Source: JAENWD01 sp963796915
GTDB lineage: Bacteria; Acidobacteriota; Vicinamibacteria; Vicinamibacterales; JAENWD01
Assembly: GCA_963796915.1 (NCBI GenBank)
Contig: CAWCNI010000002.1
Span: forward strand, 248,001 to 312,000
Length of the DNA stretch: 64,000 nt
Direction of reading: 5' to 3'
The position numbers were made by a program, and so were the translations under genes. Shown here one piece after another: positions 37,242-46,130 of this stretch. The notes beneath the pieces were generated by a model, which ran no database searches, was not told where the DNA came from, and saw nothing but the letters and a program-made list of their open reading frames with translations. The first letter of the stretch is position 1. Every line of letters begins with the position of its first letter.

Positions 37242-37976
37242 CTAGAGCAGCAGGACCATGGTCATGCCAAGCCCGACGAGGATCACCTGGCGCACGGCGG
37301 CAACCCCGCCGGGCGTGCTGCTGTGCAGGTCGGGAATCAGATCCGACATGGCCACGTAGAGGAAGCTGCTCGACGCGATCGCGAGCGCGTAAGGGAGGAT
37401 GTTCGGCAGCAGGCCGACGAGCAGCACGGCCCCGGCAGCGCCAAGCAGGCTGGCGAGCGCGCAGAGGATGTTGAGCCCGAGCGCCTTGCGACGACTGTAG
37501 CCGGCGTGCAACAGGACGGCGAAGTCGCCGATTTCCTGCGGCACCTCGTGGGCCGCTACGGCGATCGCCGCGCTGATGCCGAGCGGCACCGCGGTGACCA
37601 GGGCCGCGCCGATCATCGCGCCGTCCACGAAGTTGTGAACGGCGCCGCCGACGAGCACCAGCGTCGCCGACGTGCCGTGCACCGCGCACTCGTCGGTGTG
37701 GCAATGGCGCCACAGGACCAGCTTCTCGAGCACGAAGAACAGCAGGATGCCGGCGAGGAGCGTGCCGAACACGCGCGACGGCGGGGCGACGGCCAGGGCT
37801 TCGGGCAGCAGTGCCATCAGCGCGACGCCGAGCAGCGCGCCGACGGCGTAGCTCACCAGGTTCGGCACGAGCATGGCCCGCGTGCGGGCCGGCAGGAGCA
37901 ACAGCAGTGCGGCAGCCAGCAATCCGCCAAGGCTGCCCGCCACCGACAACGCGATGGCGCCGAGCAGGAGTGACAC
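37242..37976 (-). CDS. ZIP family divalent metal transporter
   Basis: A 244-residue inner-membrane carrier with about eight helices. The metal-site motifs HNFVDG (about residue 118) and HEVPQEIGD (about 143) mark the ZIP family, importing Zn2+ or similar ions. A short His/Cys loop (WRHCHTDEC, about 88) before helix IV could be a cytosolic metal-binding site. GTG start. It lies 39 bp after the VWFA gene, at the end of a reverse run. Confidence 0.88.
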   Translation of the reverse strand: MSLLLGAIALSVAGSLGGLLAAALLLLLPARTRAMLVPNLVSYAVGALLGVALMALLPEALAVAPPSRVFGTLLAGILLFFVLEKLVLWRHCHTDECAVHGTSATLVLVGGAVHNFVDGAMIGAALVTAVPLGISAAIAVAAHEVPQEIGDFAVLLHAGYSRRKALGLNILCALASLLGAAGAVLLVGLLPNILPYALAIASSSFLYVAMSDLIPDLHSSTPGGVAAVRQVILVGLGMTMVLLL

Positions 37977-38015
37977 GCGCCAGATGATACCAGCCGAGCC
38001 GCCGGCGCTCGACTG

Positions 38016-39089
38016 TCAGCTCGCCATGTAGCCGCGGCGCGCGCGAACCGTGTAGTTACGGTTTCGCACCTCGACCCGGATCGTGTGCCAGCGGCCGTCC
38101 TTCTTCGCGGCCGCCGGGTACGCCAGGAAATATTGCTTGCTCAGCTCGTCGGCGATGTTGCTGGTCGCGGGCTCGAGATCGCGGCTCGACGTGACGATTT
38201 CGGTGCGGCCGCCGCTGTCGTCAGTCAACTCCCTGAGCGCAGCGCCGTTGACGTGCTCTTCCCTGTAGTTGCGATGGTTGCCGCCGCCGCCGTACGGCCC
38301 GCCGCCAACCGGCGGCTGGCCCGGCCACGGGCGGCCCCGGCCAGGCGCCGGGAAGGGAAAGGGAAGCTGCACAGGCGGCTTGCGGTACGTGCCCGTGAAC
38401 GGGTCGTCGCCATCGATGCCGACTGCGTAGACCAGCACCTCGGTCTCGTGAATCAGCTGCTTGAGCTCCTGCACCGTCGTGCGGCTGTTGGTGTCGTTGC
38501 CGTCCGAGATGACGACGACCGCCTTCTTGCGGTTGTGTCCGGTGTCTGCCATCGGGACGGCATCGGCCAGCGCGTCGTACATCGCGGTGCCGCCGCGAGG
38601 ATAGATTCGGCTGATGGCCCGGCTCAATTGCTCGCGGTTCGTCGTCCAGTTCTCGACCAGGACCGGATCGTTGCTGAACCGGTACAGGAACACCTCGTCC
38701 TGATCGACCAGCAGGTCCAGCAGGAAGCGGTTGAGCGCGTCGGTCGCATGGTCCCACTTCTCGCCAGCCATGCTGCCGCTCGTGTCGAGGACGAGTCCGA
38801 GACTGACAGGCACGCGCTCGGCACTGAAGTGCGTGATCGTCTGAGGGGCGTCGTCTTCGAAGACCGAGAAGTCCTCCTGCTTGAGGCCGGGCACGAAGCG
38901 GCCGGTCGAGTCGGTCACCGTGGCGGTGACGTTGATCAGCTCGACGCCGGCGCGGAACTTGAACCCGTCACCCTGTCCGCTTCCAGCCGGTTGCTGGGGC
39001 GGTGGCGGCGACTGCGCCGCCAGCAACCCGGTCGCGAGCACGACCAGCGCCGCGAGCAACGCGCGATGGGCGGCGTGAACTCTGTTCAT
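38016..39089 (-). CDS. VWFA-related secreted protein (acidobacterial type)
   Basis: A 357-residue protein with a signal peptide (about 1-25, ending LLAAQ), an N-terminal beta region (VELINVTATVTDSTGRFV, GLKQEDFSVFEDD) and a VWA domain with MIDAS DTSGSM (about residue 102). A Gly/Pro-rich loop interrupts the domain (about 240-275). The pattern matches the VWFA-related domain family that is expanded in Acidobacteria. Role unknown, probably protein binding in the periplasm. It follows a membrane protein gene after 20 bp. Confidence 0.88.
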   Translation of the reverse strand: MNRVHAAHRALLAALVVLATGLLAAQSPPPPQQPAGSGQGDGFKFRAGVELINVTATVTDSTGRFVPGLKQEDFSVFEDDAPQTITHFSAERVPVSLGLVLDTSGSMAGEKWDHATDALNRFLLDLLVDQDEVFLYRFSNDPVLVENWTTNREQLSRAISRIYPRGGTAMYDALADAVPMADTGHNRKKAVVVISDGNDTNSRTTVQELKQLIHETEVLVYAVGIDGDDPFTGTYRKPPVQLPFPFPAPGRGRPWPGQPPVGGGPYGGGGNHRNYREEHVNGAALRELTDDSGGRTEIVTSSRDLEPATSNIADELSKQYFLAYPAAAKKDGRWHTIRVEVRNRNYTVRARRGYMAS

Positions 39090-39109
39090 GACTCAGCCTT
39101 TATGTGCGG

Positions 39110-39925
39110 TTAACGGGCTGACACGCTCTGTACCGCGGTCCCCGACGTCCCGCGTCGATCGACATGCGGCACGGTGACAGACCCGCTCGAGAAGCTCACG
39201 CGATACCTGGCGATGTCGGCGGCCTGCGTCGCTGACATCGAAAATGGCGACTCGTCTCCAGGCTGCAGGCGCGGATAGTCGAGGGCAACCACCGTGCTCG
39301 ACACAAGAGTGCCCTGGCGATCGAACAGCGAGATCCGCGCGGCCATGTCCTTCTTCGCCTGACCCTCGCGTGAATTCCTGACGACGCCGGAGATCGTGAG
39401 TGCGGGGCCGTTGCGCTGCGCGCCAAGCGTGATGAGCTCGAGCGGCGCGACAGCGCCGGTGGCAGCGGCAGGCGGCGTCTCCCGGTGATGGAGAGCGACG
39501 ATCGTCGCCGACGCCAGGCCAACCACCAGCACGCCGACCAGCGGGACCATCAACGCGTGCCACGCCGGTCGTCCGCGGACGGAGTCGCCGGCGAACATCG
39601 CCGCTTCGGTGCCTGGGCCCGCGGGAAGGTCGTGCAGCTCCGTGCGAAACGCGTCGCCTGCAATCGGGTCGATCGCGAGCAGCGCCAGTCGATCTCCGCC
39701 GGTAGTGAGCGGCGTCGCGCCAGGCGCGAGACCGCCAGCCACCGGCGCGGTGCCGATCGACGGAGCAGCCGCGAGGCTGATCGCCTCGGCGAGGGCCGCG
39801 GTTCGGGCGTCGGAACGCAGGCGTTGCTCGCGCGACTGCCGAACCACTACGGCCAGCAGCGCGCACGAGACAGCCACGGAGGCGAGCGTCACCGCGAGCA
39901 GGATGATGGTCATCACGTCAATCAC
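39110..39925 (-). CDS. Two-helix membrane protein of unknown function
   Basis: A 271-residue protein with a membrane helix at about 5-27, a charged cytosolic segment (RQSREQRLRSDARTAALAEA), a second helix at about 124-145, and a C-terminal domain of about 110 residues in a beta-rich style (LTISGVVRNSREGQ), which resembles a FxLYD or DUF3426-type extracellular module. GTG start at 39925 overlaps the stop of the upstream TonB-C gene (GTGA), so it is translationally coupled to that gene. Confidence 0.62.
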   Translation of the reverse strand: MIDVMTIILLAVTLASVAVSCALLAVVVRQSREQRLRSDARTAALAEAISLAAAPSIGTAPVAGGLAPGATPLTTGGDRLALLAIDPIAGDAFRTELHDLPAGPGTEAAMFAGDSVRGRPAWHALMVPLVGVLVVGLASATIVALHHRETPPAAATGAVAPLELITLGAQRNGPALTISGVVRNSREGQAKKDMAARISLFDRQGTLVSSTVVALDYPRLQPGDESPFSMSATQAADIARYRVSFSSGSVTVPHVDRRGTSGTAVQSVSAR

Positions 39926-41008
39926 CGCAACCGGAATTCCATGGACACTTCAACGATGACATCCACGGGCACGCCGTGCCGCGTCGCGGCCTGGAACTTC
40001 CACTGGAGCACCGCGGCTGTTGCACGCTCGTCGAGACCGTAGCCGAGGCCCCTGACGACTTTCACGTCGCTCACCGAGCCATCGCGCCGGACGACGATCT
40101 CCATGTCGACCTCGCCGCGCACGCCGCGGCGGCGTGCCTCTTCGGTGTAATCGGGCCGCACTTCGTGCACCAGAGTCGGCGGCGCGATGCCGCTGCCCGG
40201 GCGAAATGGCCCGCCGCCTGTGCCGCCGTTTTCTCCCTCGCCGATGCCCGGGCCCGTGCCTTCGCCAATCCCGGTGCCCTTTCCGGTGCCCGATCCGCCA
40301 TCCTGGCCAGGTCCGTGGACGTCCGCTGTCGAAGTCGACGGCGCGATGACGCCCACTTTGTCCCGGGCGTCGGCAGCCTTGTCGACCACTGGCGCCTCGA
40401 CTGGCGGCGCAGGATCCACCTTCGGCGGATCGAGCGGCGGCGTCAGTCACTGGCGGAGGATCTGGGTGAGGCACCGGGCTGGCGACGTGTGCCGCGCCCT
40501 TGAGCTCGGCCTTCGGCGCCGGGGCCCTCTGTTTCAGGCCGCCGCCTCCGCCACCACCGCCTGGGCCGGCCAGTGGCACGTAGACCAGTCGAAGCGGATC
40601 GGGATCGAGAGGGCTCTCCGTGGCGATGTTGGCGCTTCCGAGGTTGAGCGTCGCGAGCAGCACGAGCGCTGCAATCAGGCCGACGTGGATGCTGCTGGAA
40701 ACCGCAAGCGGTCCACGAAAGGCGCGCCGTCCCGAGCCCGGCTGGCGGTCACGCTGCCATTCAGGATCCGTCAGGCGCGCGCCGACATCCACGCCGGCGC
40801 CCATCGTGCCGTCGTGCAGGGCGCTGCCGCATCGCACCGCCTCAGCCGCGCTGATCCAGGTGGCGCCGTCGCCGACGGGCAGCGTCCGGATGGCGCCGGC
40901 TTCGATCCACGCGTCAACCTCGGCGCGCTCGCAGCCCGCGGCGCGGGCCAGCTCGTCGGCCGTGAAGGCGTCGGCGGATGGAGGGAAAGGGTTGGGCATG
41001 TCAGCCAC
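39922..41008 (-). CDS. TonB-family protein with N-terminal HTH domain (frameshifted)
   Basis: About 360 residues once repaired. Residues 14-62 look like a MerR/excisionase-type helix-turn-helix (TADELARAAGCERAEVDAWI, then WISAAEAVRCG). One membrane helix follows (about 107-125), then a Gly/Pro-rich linker and a TonB_C domain (PDYTEEARRRGVRGEVDMEI, VVRGLGYGLDERA). The frame breaks at 40442-40449, where GTCA is tandemly duplicated on the plus strand; removing one copy (4 bp) restores the expected VTPPLDPP reading. A DNA-binding head on a TonB-type protein is unusual. Confidence 0.75.
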
Positions 41009-41159
41009 GGCGTTTCAGCCGCAGGTAAGGAACTACGCAAAAGGGCTGCCGTCGGAGCGCGTGGAGAACTACCGTAAGACCAACGGCTTACTTGCGAATG
41101 TGGCGGTCTGCCCTGTGCTCGATCCCGCACGGACTGTCCGCCGCGGAGGGCGGGAGGTT

Positions 41160-41672
41160 TCAGAGGTGGAACGCCTCGACCGCTTTCAGTCCCTCGCGCG
41201 ATTGGATCGGCCGGGCGCGGCCCCAGCCTGCTGTCGCGAGCGCGGCAACCATCTCGGCCTCCGGAACTGCGGTCGCGCCTTGACCCCGAAACCGGGCGAG
41301 CACGCCGCCAGGCGGGCCGCCACTCAGCACCACGATTCGTCCGCCGCTCCTGACGGCGGCGCGCAGGCCGGTGAGCCCGGCTGTCCAGTCGCCGGTGGCC
41401 TCGACGACAGCGAGGTCGAAGGCGGAGGCTGGGTCGGGCGCCGCCGCGGCATCGACGAGAAATCCTTCACGTTCGACGTCCGCCTTCAACTGCGTCGCGT
41501 TGGGGGAGACGACGACGACCTGCCCCGACAGGCCCGCGCGCGACGCCAGGGCCACTATCCAGTCCAGCCTGGCACCGTGGAAGTAGACACTGTCGCCGAG
41601 CCGGGCGCCCGTGAGGGTGACGATCAGCGGCTCGTCCGCTTTTGAATCCCGCAGAAACCGGCCGATTTTCAT
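41160..41672 (-). CDS. Methyltransferase-like protein
   Basis: A 170-residue protein resembling class I SAM methyltransferases: VYFHGARLDWIVALASRAGL at the first strand, VVVVSPNATQLKADVEREG at the second, DLAVVEATGDW (about 90) and GGRIVVLSGGP (about 112). The usual GxGxG loop is replaced by FHGARLDW, so SAM binding is uncertain. The open frame is longer, but the N-terminal 42 residues would be Arg/Pro-rich and unlike the family, so ATG 41672 is preferred. Confidence 0.58.
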   Translation of the reverse strand: MKIGRFLRDSKADEPLIVTLTGARLGDSVYFHGARLDWIVALASRAGLSGQVVVVSPNATQLKADVEREGFLVDAAAAPDPASAFDLAVVEATGDWTAGLTGLRAAVRSGGRIVVLSGGPPGGVLARFRGQGATAVPEAEMVAALATAGWGRARPIQSREGLKAVEAFHL

Positions 41673-41869
41673 CGTTTGCACAGGTCTGGCCCGATGCCGG
41701 ACCGGGGCTGAACTACTTGTGCGCGCGTCCTGCTTTCGCCCTGGCGGACGGCCCGGTCGACAGGCAAAGCCCGGTCGGGACCCGACAGGCCCGCTCAACG
41801 CCAGTAGACACCAGTTCGGCGCGATCGGCTAGTAAACGATTTCTTCGGGTGATAGATTTTCAGATCGCT

Positions 41870-43180
41870 ATGAAACCAGTTGAGATTCAGCCCGCAAAGG
41901 GCAAGCTTGGCATCCTGCTCGTCGGCCTCGGCGCCGTCAGCACCACTGTTATCGCCGGCGTGATGGCCGTCAGAAAAGGCCTGGCAAAGCCCATCGGATC
42001 CCTGACCCAGATGGGCACCATCCGGCTGGGCAAGCGGACCGATAACCGGTCGCCGCGAATTTCCGACGTTCTGCCTCTCGCCACCCTCGACGACATCGTC
42101 TTTGGCGGCTGGGATCTGTTCGACGACAACTGCTACGACGCCGCCAAGACGGCTGGCGTCCTCGAGGCGTCTCTCCTCGAGCAGATCCGACCCGAGATGG
42201 AAGCCATCCAGCCGTGGCCGGCGGTGTTCGATCGGCAGTACGTCAAGCGCCTCGACGGCCCGAACGTGAAGAAGGGCAAGAACAAGATGGACCTGGCCGA
42301 GCAGGTCATCGCCGACATCCGCAAGTTCAAGGCGGACAACGGCCTCGATCGTCTCGTCATGGTCTGGTGCGGCAGCACTGAGATCTTCCTGCAGGAGACG
42401 CCCGCACACCAGTCGCTCGCCACCCTCGAAGCCGCGCTCGAGGCCAACGACCCTGCCATTCCGTCGAGCATGGTCTACGCGTACGCCGCGCTGAAGGAAG
42501 GCATCCCCTACGCCAACGGCGCGCCGAACCTGACGTGCGACGTGCCGGGGATGGTCGAACTCGCCCACCAGACGCACTCGCCCATTGCCGGCAAGGACCT
42601 GAAGACCGGCCAGACCCTGATCAAGACCATCATCGCGCCCGGACTGAAGGCGCGGCTGCTCGGCGTCGAGGGCTGGTACTCGACCAACATCCTCGGCAAC
42701 CGTGACGGCGAGGTGCTCGACGACCCCGAGTCGTTCAAGACCAAGGAAGAGAGCAAGAAGTCGGTCCTCGACTACATCTTCCAGGCCCATCTTTACCCGG
42801 ACCTCTACAAGGAAATTCACCACGTCGTCCGCATCAACTACTACCCGCCGCGCGGGGACAACAAGGAAGGCTGGGACAACGTCGATCTGGTGGGCTGGCT
42901 GGGCTACAAGATGCAGCTCAAGATCAATTTCCTGTGCCGCGACAGCATCCTGGCCGCGCCGATCGTCCTCGACGTCGCCCTGCTGCTCGACCTGGCCAAG
43001 CGCGCCGGCCTGTCGGGCATCCAGGAGTGGCTCTCGTTTTTCTTCAAGAGCCCGCAGCACGCCCCGGGACTCTACCCGGAGCACGACCTGTTCATTCAGT
43101 CGATGAAGTTGAAGAACACGATGCGGTGGATGCTCGGCGAGGATCTGATCACGCACCTCGGACGCGAGTACTACGATTAG
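41870..43180 (+). CDS. ino1: Inositol-3-phosphate synthase
   Basis: A 436-residue NAD-dependent isomerase converting glucose 6-phosphate to myo-inositol 3-phosphate. The N terminus LGILLVGLGAVSTTVIAGV is the NAD-binding loop. Further family segments are GGWDLFDDNCYDAA, VWCGSTEIFLQ, GKDLKTGQTLIKTIIAPGL (catalytic Lys region, about 240), WYSTNILGNRDGEVL and DSILAAPIVLD. In bacteria the product feeds inositol lipids or compatible solutes. The start at ATG 41870 drops an unrelated upstream extension; TAGATT at 41853-41858 could be the -10. Confidence 0.92.
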   Translation: MKPVEIQPAKGKLGILLVGLGAVSTTVIAGVMAVRKGLAKPIGSLTQMGTIRLGKRTDNRSPRISDVLPLATLDDIVFGGWDLFDDNCYDAAKTAGVLEASLLEQIRPEMEAIQPWPAVFDRQYVKRLDGPNVKKGKNKMDLAEQVIADIRKFKADNGLDRLVMVWCGSTEIFLQETPAHQSLATLEAALEANDPAIPSSMVYAYAALKEGIPYANGAPNLTCDVPGMVELAHQTHSPIAGKDLKTGQTLIKTIIAPGLKARLLGVEGWYSTNILGNRDGEVLDDPESFKTKEESKKSVLDYIFQAHLYPDLYKEIHHVVRINYYPPRGDNKEGWDNVDLVGWLGYKMQLKINFLCRDSILAAPIVLDVALLLDLAKRAGLSGIQEWLSFFFKSPQHAPGLYPEHDLFIQSMKLKNTMRWMLGEDLITHLGREYYD

Positions 43181-43182
43181 CC

Positions 43183-43315
43183 AATGAAGAATTGGGAATG
43201 AAGAATGAAAAGTGAAGAATGAAGAGTGAGGAATGAAGAATAGGGCTGAGGCGCTGCTTCCTGGCAACGGCCTCGGCTCTTCATTCTTCATTCTTCATTC
43301 TTCATTTTGCATTCT
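43183..43315. repeat. Heptad repeat hairpin R3 (GAATGAA / TTCATTC)
   Basis: Immediately after the ino1 stop, a purine-rich arm of GAATGAA-type heptads (43183-43242) is followed by a GC-rich inner stem (43244-43252 with 43270-43278, wobble allowed) and a pyrimidine arm of TTCATTC heptads (43279-43315). An exact 14-bp match pairs 43196-43209 with 43280-43293. The AT-rich composition is foreign to the surroundings. The predicted transcript would form a very long hairpin ending just before the next gene. Confidence 0.85.
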
Positions 43316-43333
43316 GTTAGACTCCTTCCCGCC

Positions 43334-43870
43334 ATGCAGACCTCGAAGCTCCAGCCTGCGTTTCTCGGCGGCCTGTTCTTCGGGGTTCTCTCTGCCCTTC
43401 CTATCATCAACATCGGCAACTGCTGCTGCCTCTGGGTCATCGGCGGCGGGCTCGTCGCCGCCTACCTGTTGCAGCAGGCGCAGCCGACGCCGCTCGAAGC
43501 TGGCGACGGCGCTGTCGTCGGCCTGATGGCCGGGGCGATTGGCGCCGTCGTCCACTCAGTGATCTCGCTGCCGCTTCAGTTGCTGATGGGACCGATGCAG
43601 GCCCGCTGGATGCAGCGCCTGGCCGAGCAGTCCGGCAACAACCAGGACCTCGAGCCGTTGCTTCGCATGGCCGGGGGCGGCGGGGGCATCGTCATCGCGA
43701 CGATCCTCGGCTTCTTCGTGATGTTGGCCCTGGGTCTGGTCTTCGGCACGCTCGGCGGTCTGCTTGGCGCGACGCTCTTCAAGAAGACCGTGCCGCCAGT
43801 GCCGCCGGCCCCGCCGCCAGCGTCGTTCAATCCGCCGCCGTTCAACCCGCCGCCGCTGTCGCCGCAGTAG
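43334..43870 (+). CDS. Small membrane protein of unknown function
   Basis: A 178-residue protein with four hydrophobic helices (about 10-30, 35-52, 65-90, 120-150), a Cys cluster in the second helix region (GNCCCLWVIGGG), and a proline-rich C-terminal tail (VPPAPPPASFNPPPF style). I know similar DUF5518/DUF4199-like proteins from Acidobacteria but cannot assign a function. ATG 43334 is chosen over the longer frame, which begins inside repeat block R3. Confidence 0.6.
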   Translation: MQTSKLQPAFLGGLFFGVLSALPIINIGNCCCLWVIGGGLVAAYLLQQAQPTPLEAGDGAVVGLMAGAIGAVVHSVISLPLQLLMGPMQARWMQRLAEQSGNNQDLEPLLRMAGGGGGIVIATILGFFVMLALGLVFGTLGGLLGATLFKKTVPPVPPAPPPASFNPPPFNPPPLSPQ

Positions 43871-43917
43871 CAGGGCCTGACTTGCCGGCACGACCGCCCG
43901 GCGCCGGCACCACGGCC

Positions 43918-44073
43918 CTGCAGGTGCAGAAGGTGCCGATGGGCTGCGGTGCGGAAGTGCGTGCTGGAGTGCACACGTGCCGCGGTCCAGATGTGCCGCA
44001 CTCGGGCACTTAAGCACTTCGGCACTTCGGGCACCGCACGTCAGCACGTCAGCACCCCTGCACCCCTGCACTT
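43918..44073. repeat. Degenerate GTGC / GCAC repeat block R4
   Basis: The gap before acs holds a GTGC-centred arm (43918-43983) followed by a complementary GCAC-centred arm (43996-44073), with a period of about 8 bp (GCACTTCG). It contains 14 bp that are the reverse complement of part of R1 (44013-44026 versus 16604-16617) and 15 bp identical to part of R2 (44050-44064 versus 36466-36480). Confidence 0.85.
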
Positions 44074-44145
44074 GGAACCCCGCCCTTCGCACGTGCTGTA
44101 GACGAGTCACCGCGGACCTGTGGACCTTGATAAAGTTGTCCCGCC

Positions 44146-46111
44146 ATGGCCGACCAGACGCACCTGTCGCAGATCGACGCACTCCTCAAGGAAGACCGCG
44201 AGTTTCCGCCGTCCTCCGAATTCGCCGCGGCCGCGCACGTGTCCGACCCGGCGATCTACGCGCAGGCCGACGCCGATCACGAAGGCTTCTGGGCGCAGTT
44301 CGCCGGTGAGCTCGAGTGGATGACGCCGTGGACCAAGGTGCTCGACTGGCAGCCGCCGCACGCGAAATGGTTTGTCGGCGGGACCCTGAACGTCAGCGCC
44401 AACTGCCTGGATCGCCACGTCCGGACCTGGCGGAAGAACAAGGCCGCGATCATCTGGGAAGGCGAGCCCGGGGATCGCCGGACGCTGACCTACTGGCAGC
44501 TGTATCGGGAAGTCTGCCAGTTCAGCAACGTCCTGCGATCGCTTGGCATCAAGAAGGGCGACCGCGTCGCGCTCTACCTGCCGCTGATTCCAGAACTGGC
44601 GATCGCCATGCTCGCGTGCGCCCGCATCGGCGCGGTGCACAGCGTGGTGTTCGGGGGCTTCAGTGCCGAGTCGCTGCGCGACCGCATCAACGACCAGCAG
44701 GCGCGGCTCCTCGTCACCGCTGATGGCGGGTATCGCCGCGGCAACGTCGTGCCGCTCAAGCGCGTCGCTGATGCGGCGCTCGCCGACACGCCCTCGATCG
44801 AGCACGTCGTCGTCGTGCAGCGGCGCAGCGGCCCCTTCGAGGAAGAGCTCAAGGCCGGACGCGATCTCTGGTACCACGAGCTGATGCGCGCTGCCGCGCC
44901 GGTCGCGGAGCCAGAGCCGATGGACGCCGAGGACATGCTCTACATCCTCTACACGTCCGGCACCACTGGAAAGCCCAAGGGCATCGTCCACACGACCGGC
45001 GGCTATCTCACCGGCGTCTACGCGACGACGAAGTGGGTGTTCGACCTCAAGGACGAGGACGTCTACTGGTGCACCGCCGATATCGGCTGGGTCACGGGCC
45101 ACAGCTACGTCGTCTACGGGCCGCTGGCCAATGGCGCGACTGTCGTGATGTACGAAGGCGCGCCGGACTTTCCGCACAAGGATCGGATGTGGGACATCGT
45201 CGCGCGCTACGGCGTGACGATCTTCTACACCGCGCCGACGGCGATCCGCGCGTTCATGCGCTGGGGGCCGGAGTGGCCGGAGAAGCACGATCTCTCGACG
45301 CTGCGTCTCATCGGCTCGGTCGGCGAGCCGATCAACCCCGAAGCGTGGATGTGGTACCACCTCTACATCGGCAAGGAGCGGTGTCCGATCGTCGACACGT
45401 GGTGGCAGACCGAGACCGGCCAGATCATGATCACGCCGCTGCCGGGGATCACGCACACGAAACCGGGCTCGGCAACGCAGCCGTTCCCTGGCATCAAGGC
45501 GGAGATTCTCCGCGACGACGGCACTGCGGTCGGCGTGGGCGGCGGCCTCCTGGCGCTGACGCGGCCGTGGCCGGCCATGCTGCGCGGGATCTACGGCGAC
45601 ATGGACCGCTACGTCACGCAGGTACTGGAACCGCTGGTCCAAGGAGATCTACTTCACCGGCGACGGCGCGAAGCGTGACGACGACGGATATCTCTGGCTG
45701 CTCGGACGGGTCGATGACGTGCTCAACGTGGCCGGCCATCGGATCGGCACGATGGAAGTGGAGAGCGCTGTCGTCGATCACCCCAAGGTCGCCGAGTGTG
45801 CCGTTGTCGGACGGACGCACGAGATCAAGGGACAGGCGGTCGCCGCATTCGTGACGCTGAAGGAAGGCATCGCCGCGACGCCGGAGCTTGCCGAGGAATT
45901 GCGTAAGCACGTCGCGATGAAGATCGGCGCCATTGCCAAGCCGGACGACGTGATCTTCGCGGCCGACCTGCCCAAGACGCGATCGGGCAAGATCATGCGC
46001 CGCCTCCTGCGCGACATCGCCGAAGGCAAGGCGCTCGGCGACACGACGACGCTGGCAGACCCGGCAGTGGTCAACCTGCTGAAGGCGAAGTACGAGGAGA
46101 AGGAAGGATAG
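44146..46111 (+). CDS. acs: Acetyl-CoA synthetase (one frameshift)
   Basis: About 654 residues, the normal length, once a single +1 shift is corrected at 45621-45622 (CAGGTACTGG; removing one G gives the conserved QYWNRWSKEIYFTGD). It activates acetate to acetyl-CoA through acetyl-AMP. Motifs: YTSGTTGKPKGIVHTTGGY (P-loop, about 265), WWQTETGQIMITPLPG (about 414), and PKTRSGKIMRRLLR near the end with the catalytic, acetylatable Lys. Upstream lies repeat block R4; GATAAA at 44129-44134 could be the -10, 11 bp before the ATG. Confidence 0.93.
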
Positions 46112-46130
46112 CTAGTCGTCGGGACAGGGA

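Noticed and set aside
41020..41130. Possible riboswitch upstream of the TonB-like gene (ACGCAAAAGGG-type sequence and a GTAAG/CTTAC stem)
   Set aside because: It has a loose likeness to c-di-GMP-I or other aptamers but lacks the conserved tetraloop and receptor bases, and the orientation does not fit a downstream gene start.
23690..45630. A general rule that GGTAC sites cause all frameshifts in the window
   Set aside because: It fits only DUF1015 and acs; the polA and tonB breaks have other contexts, and intact GGTAC codons exist in several genes.
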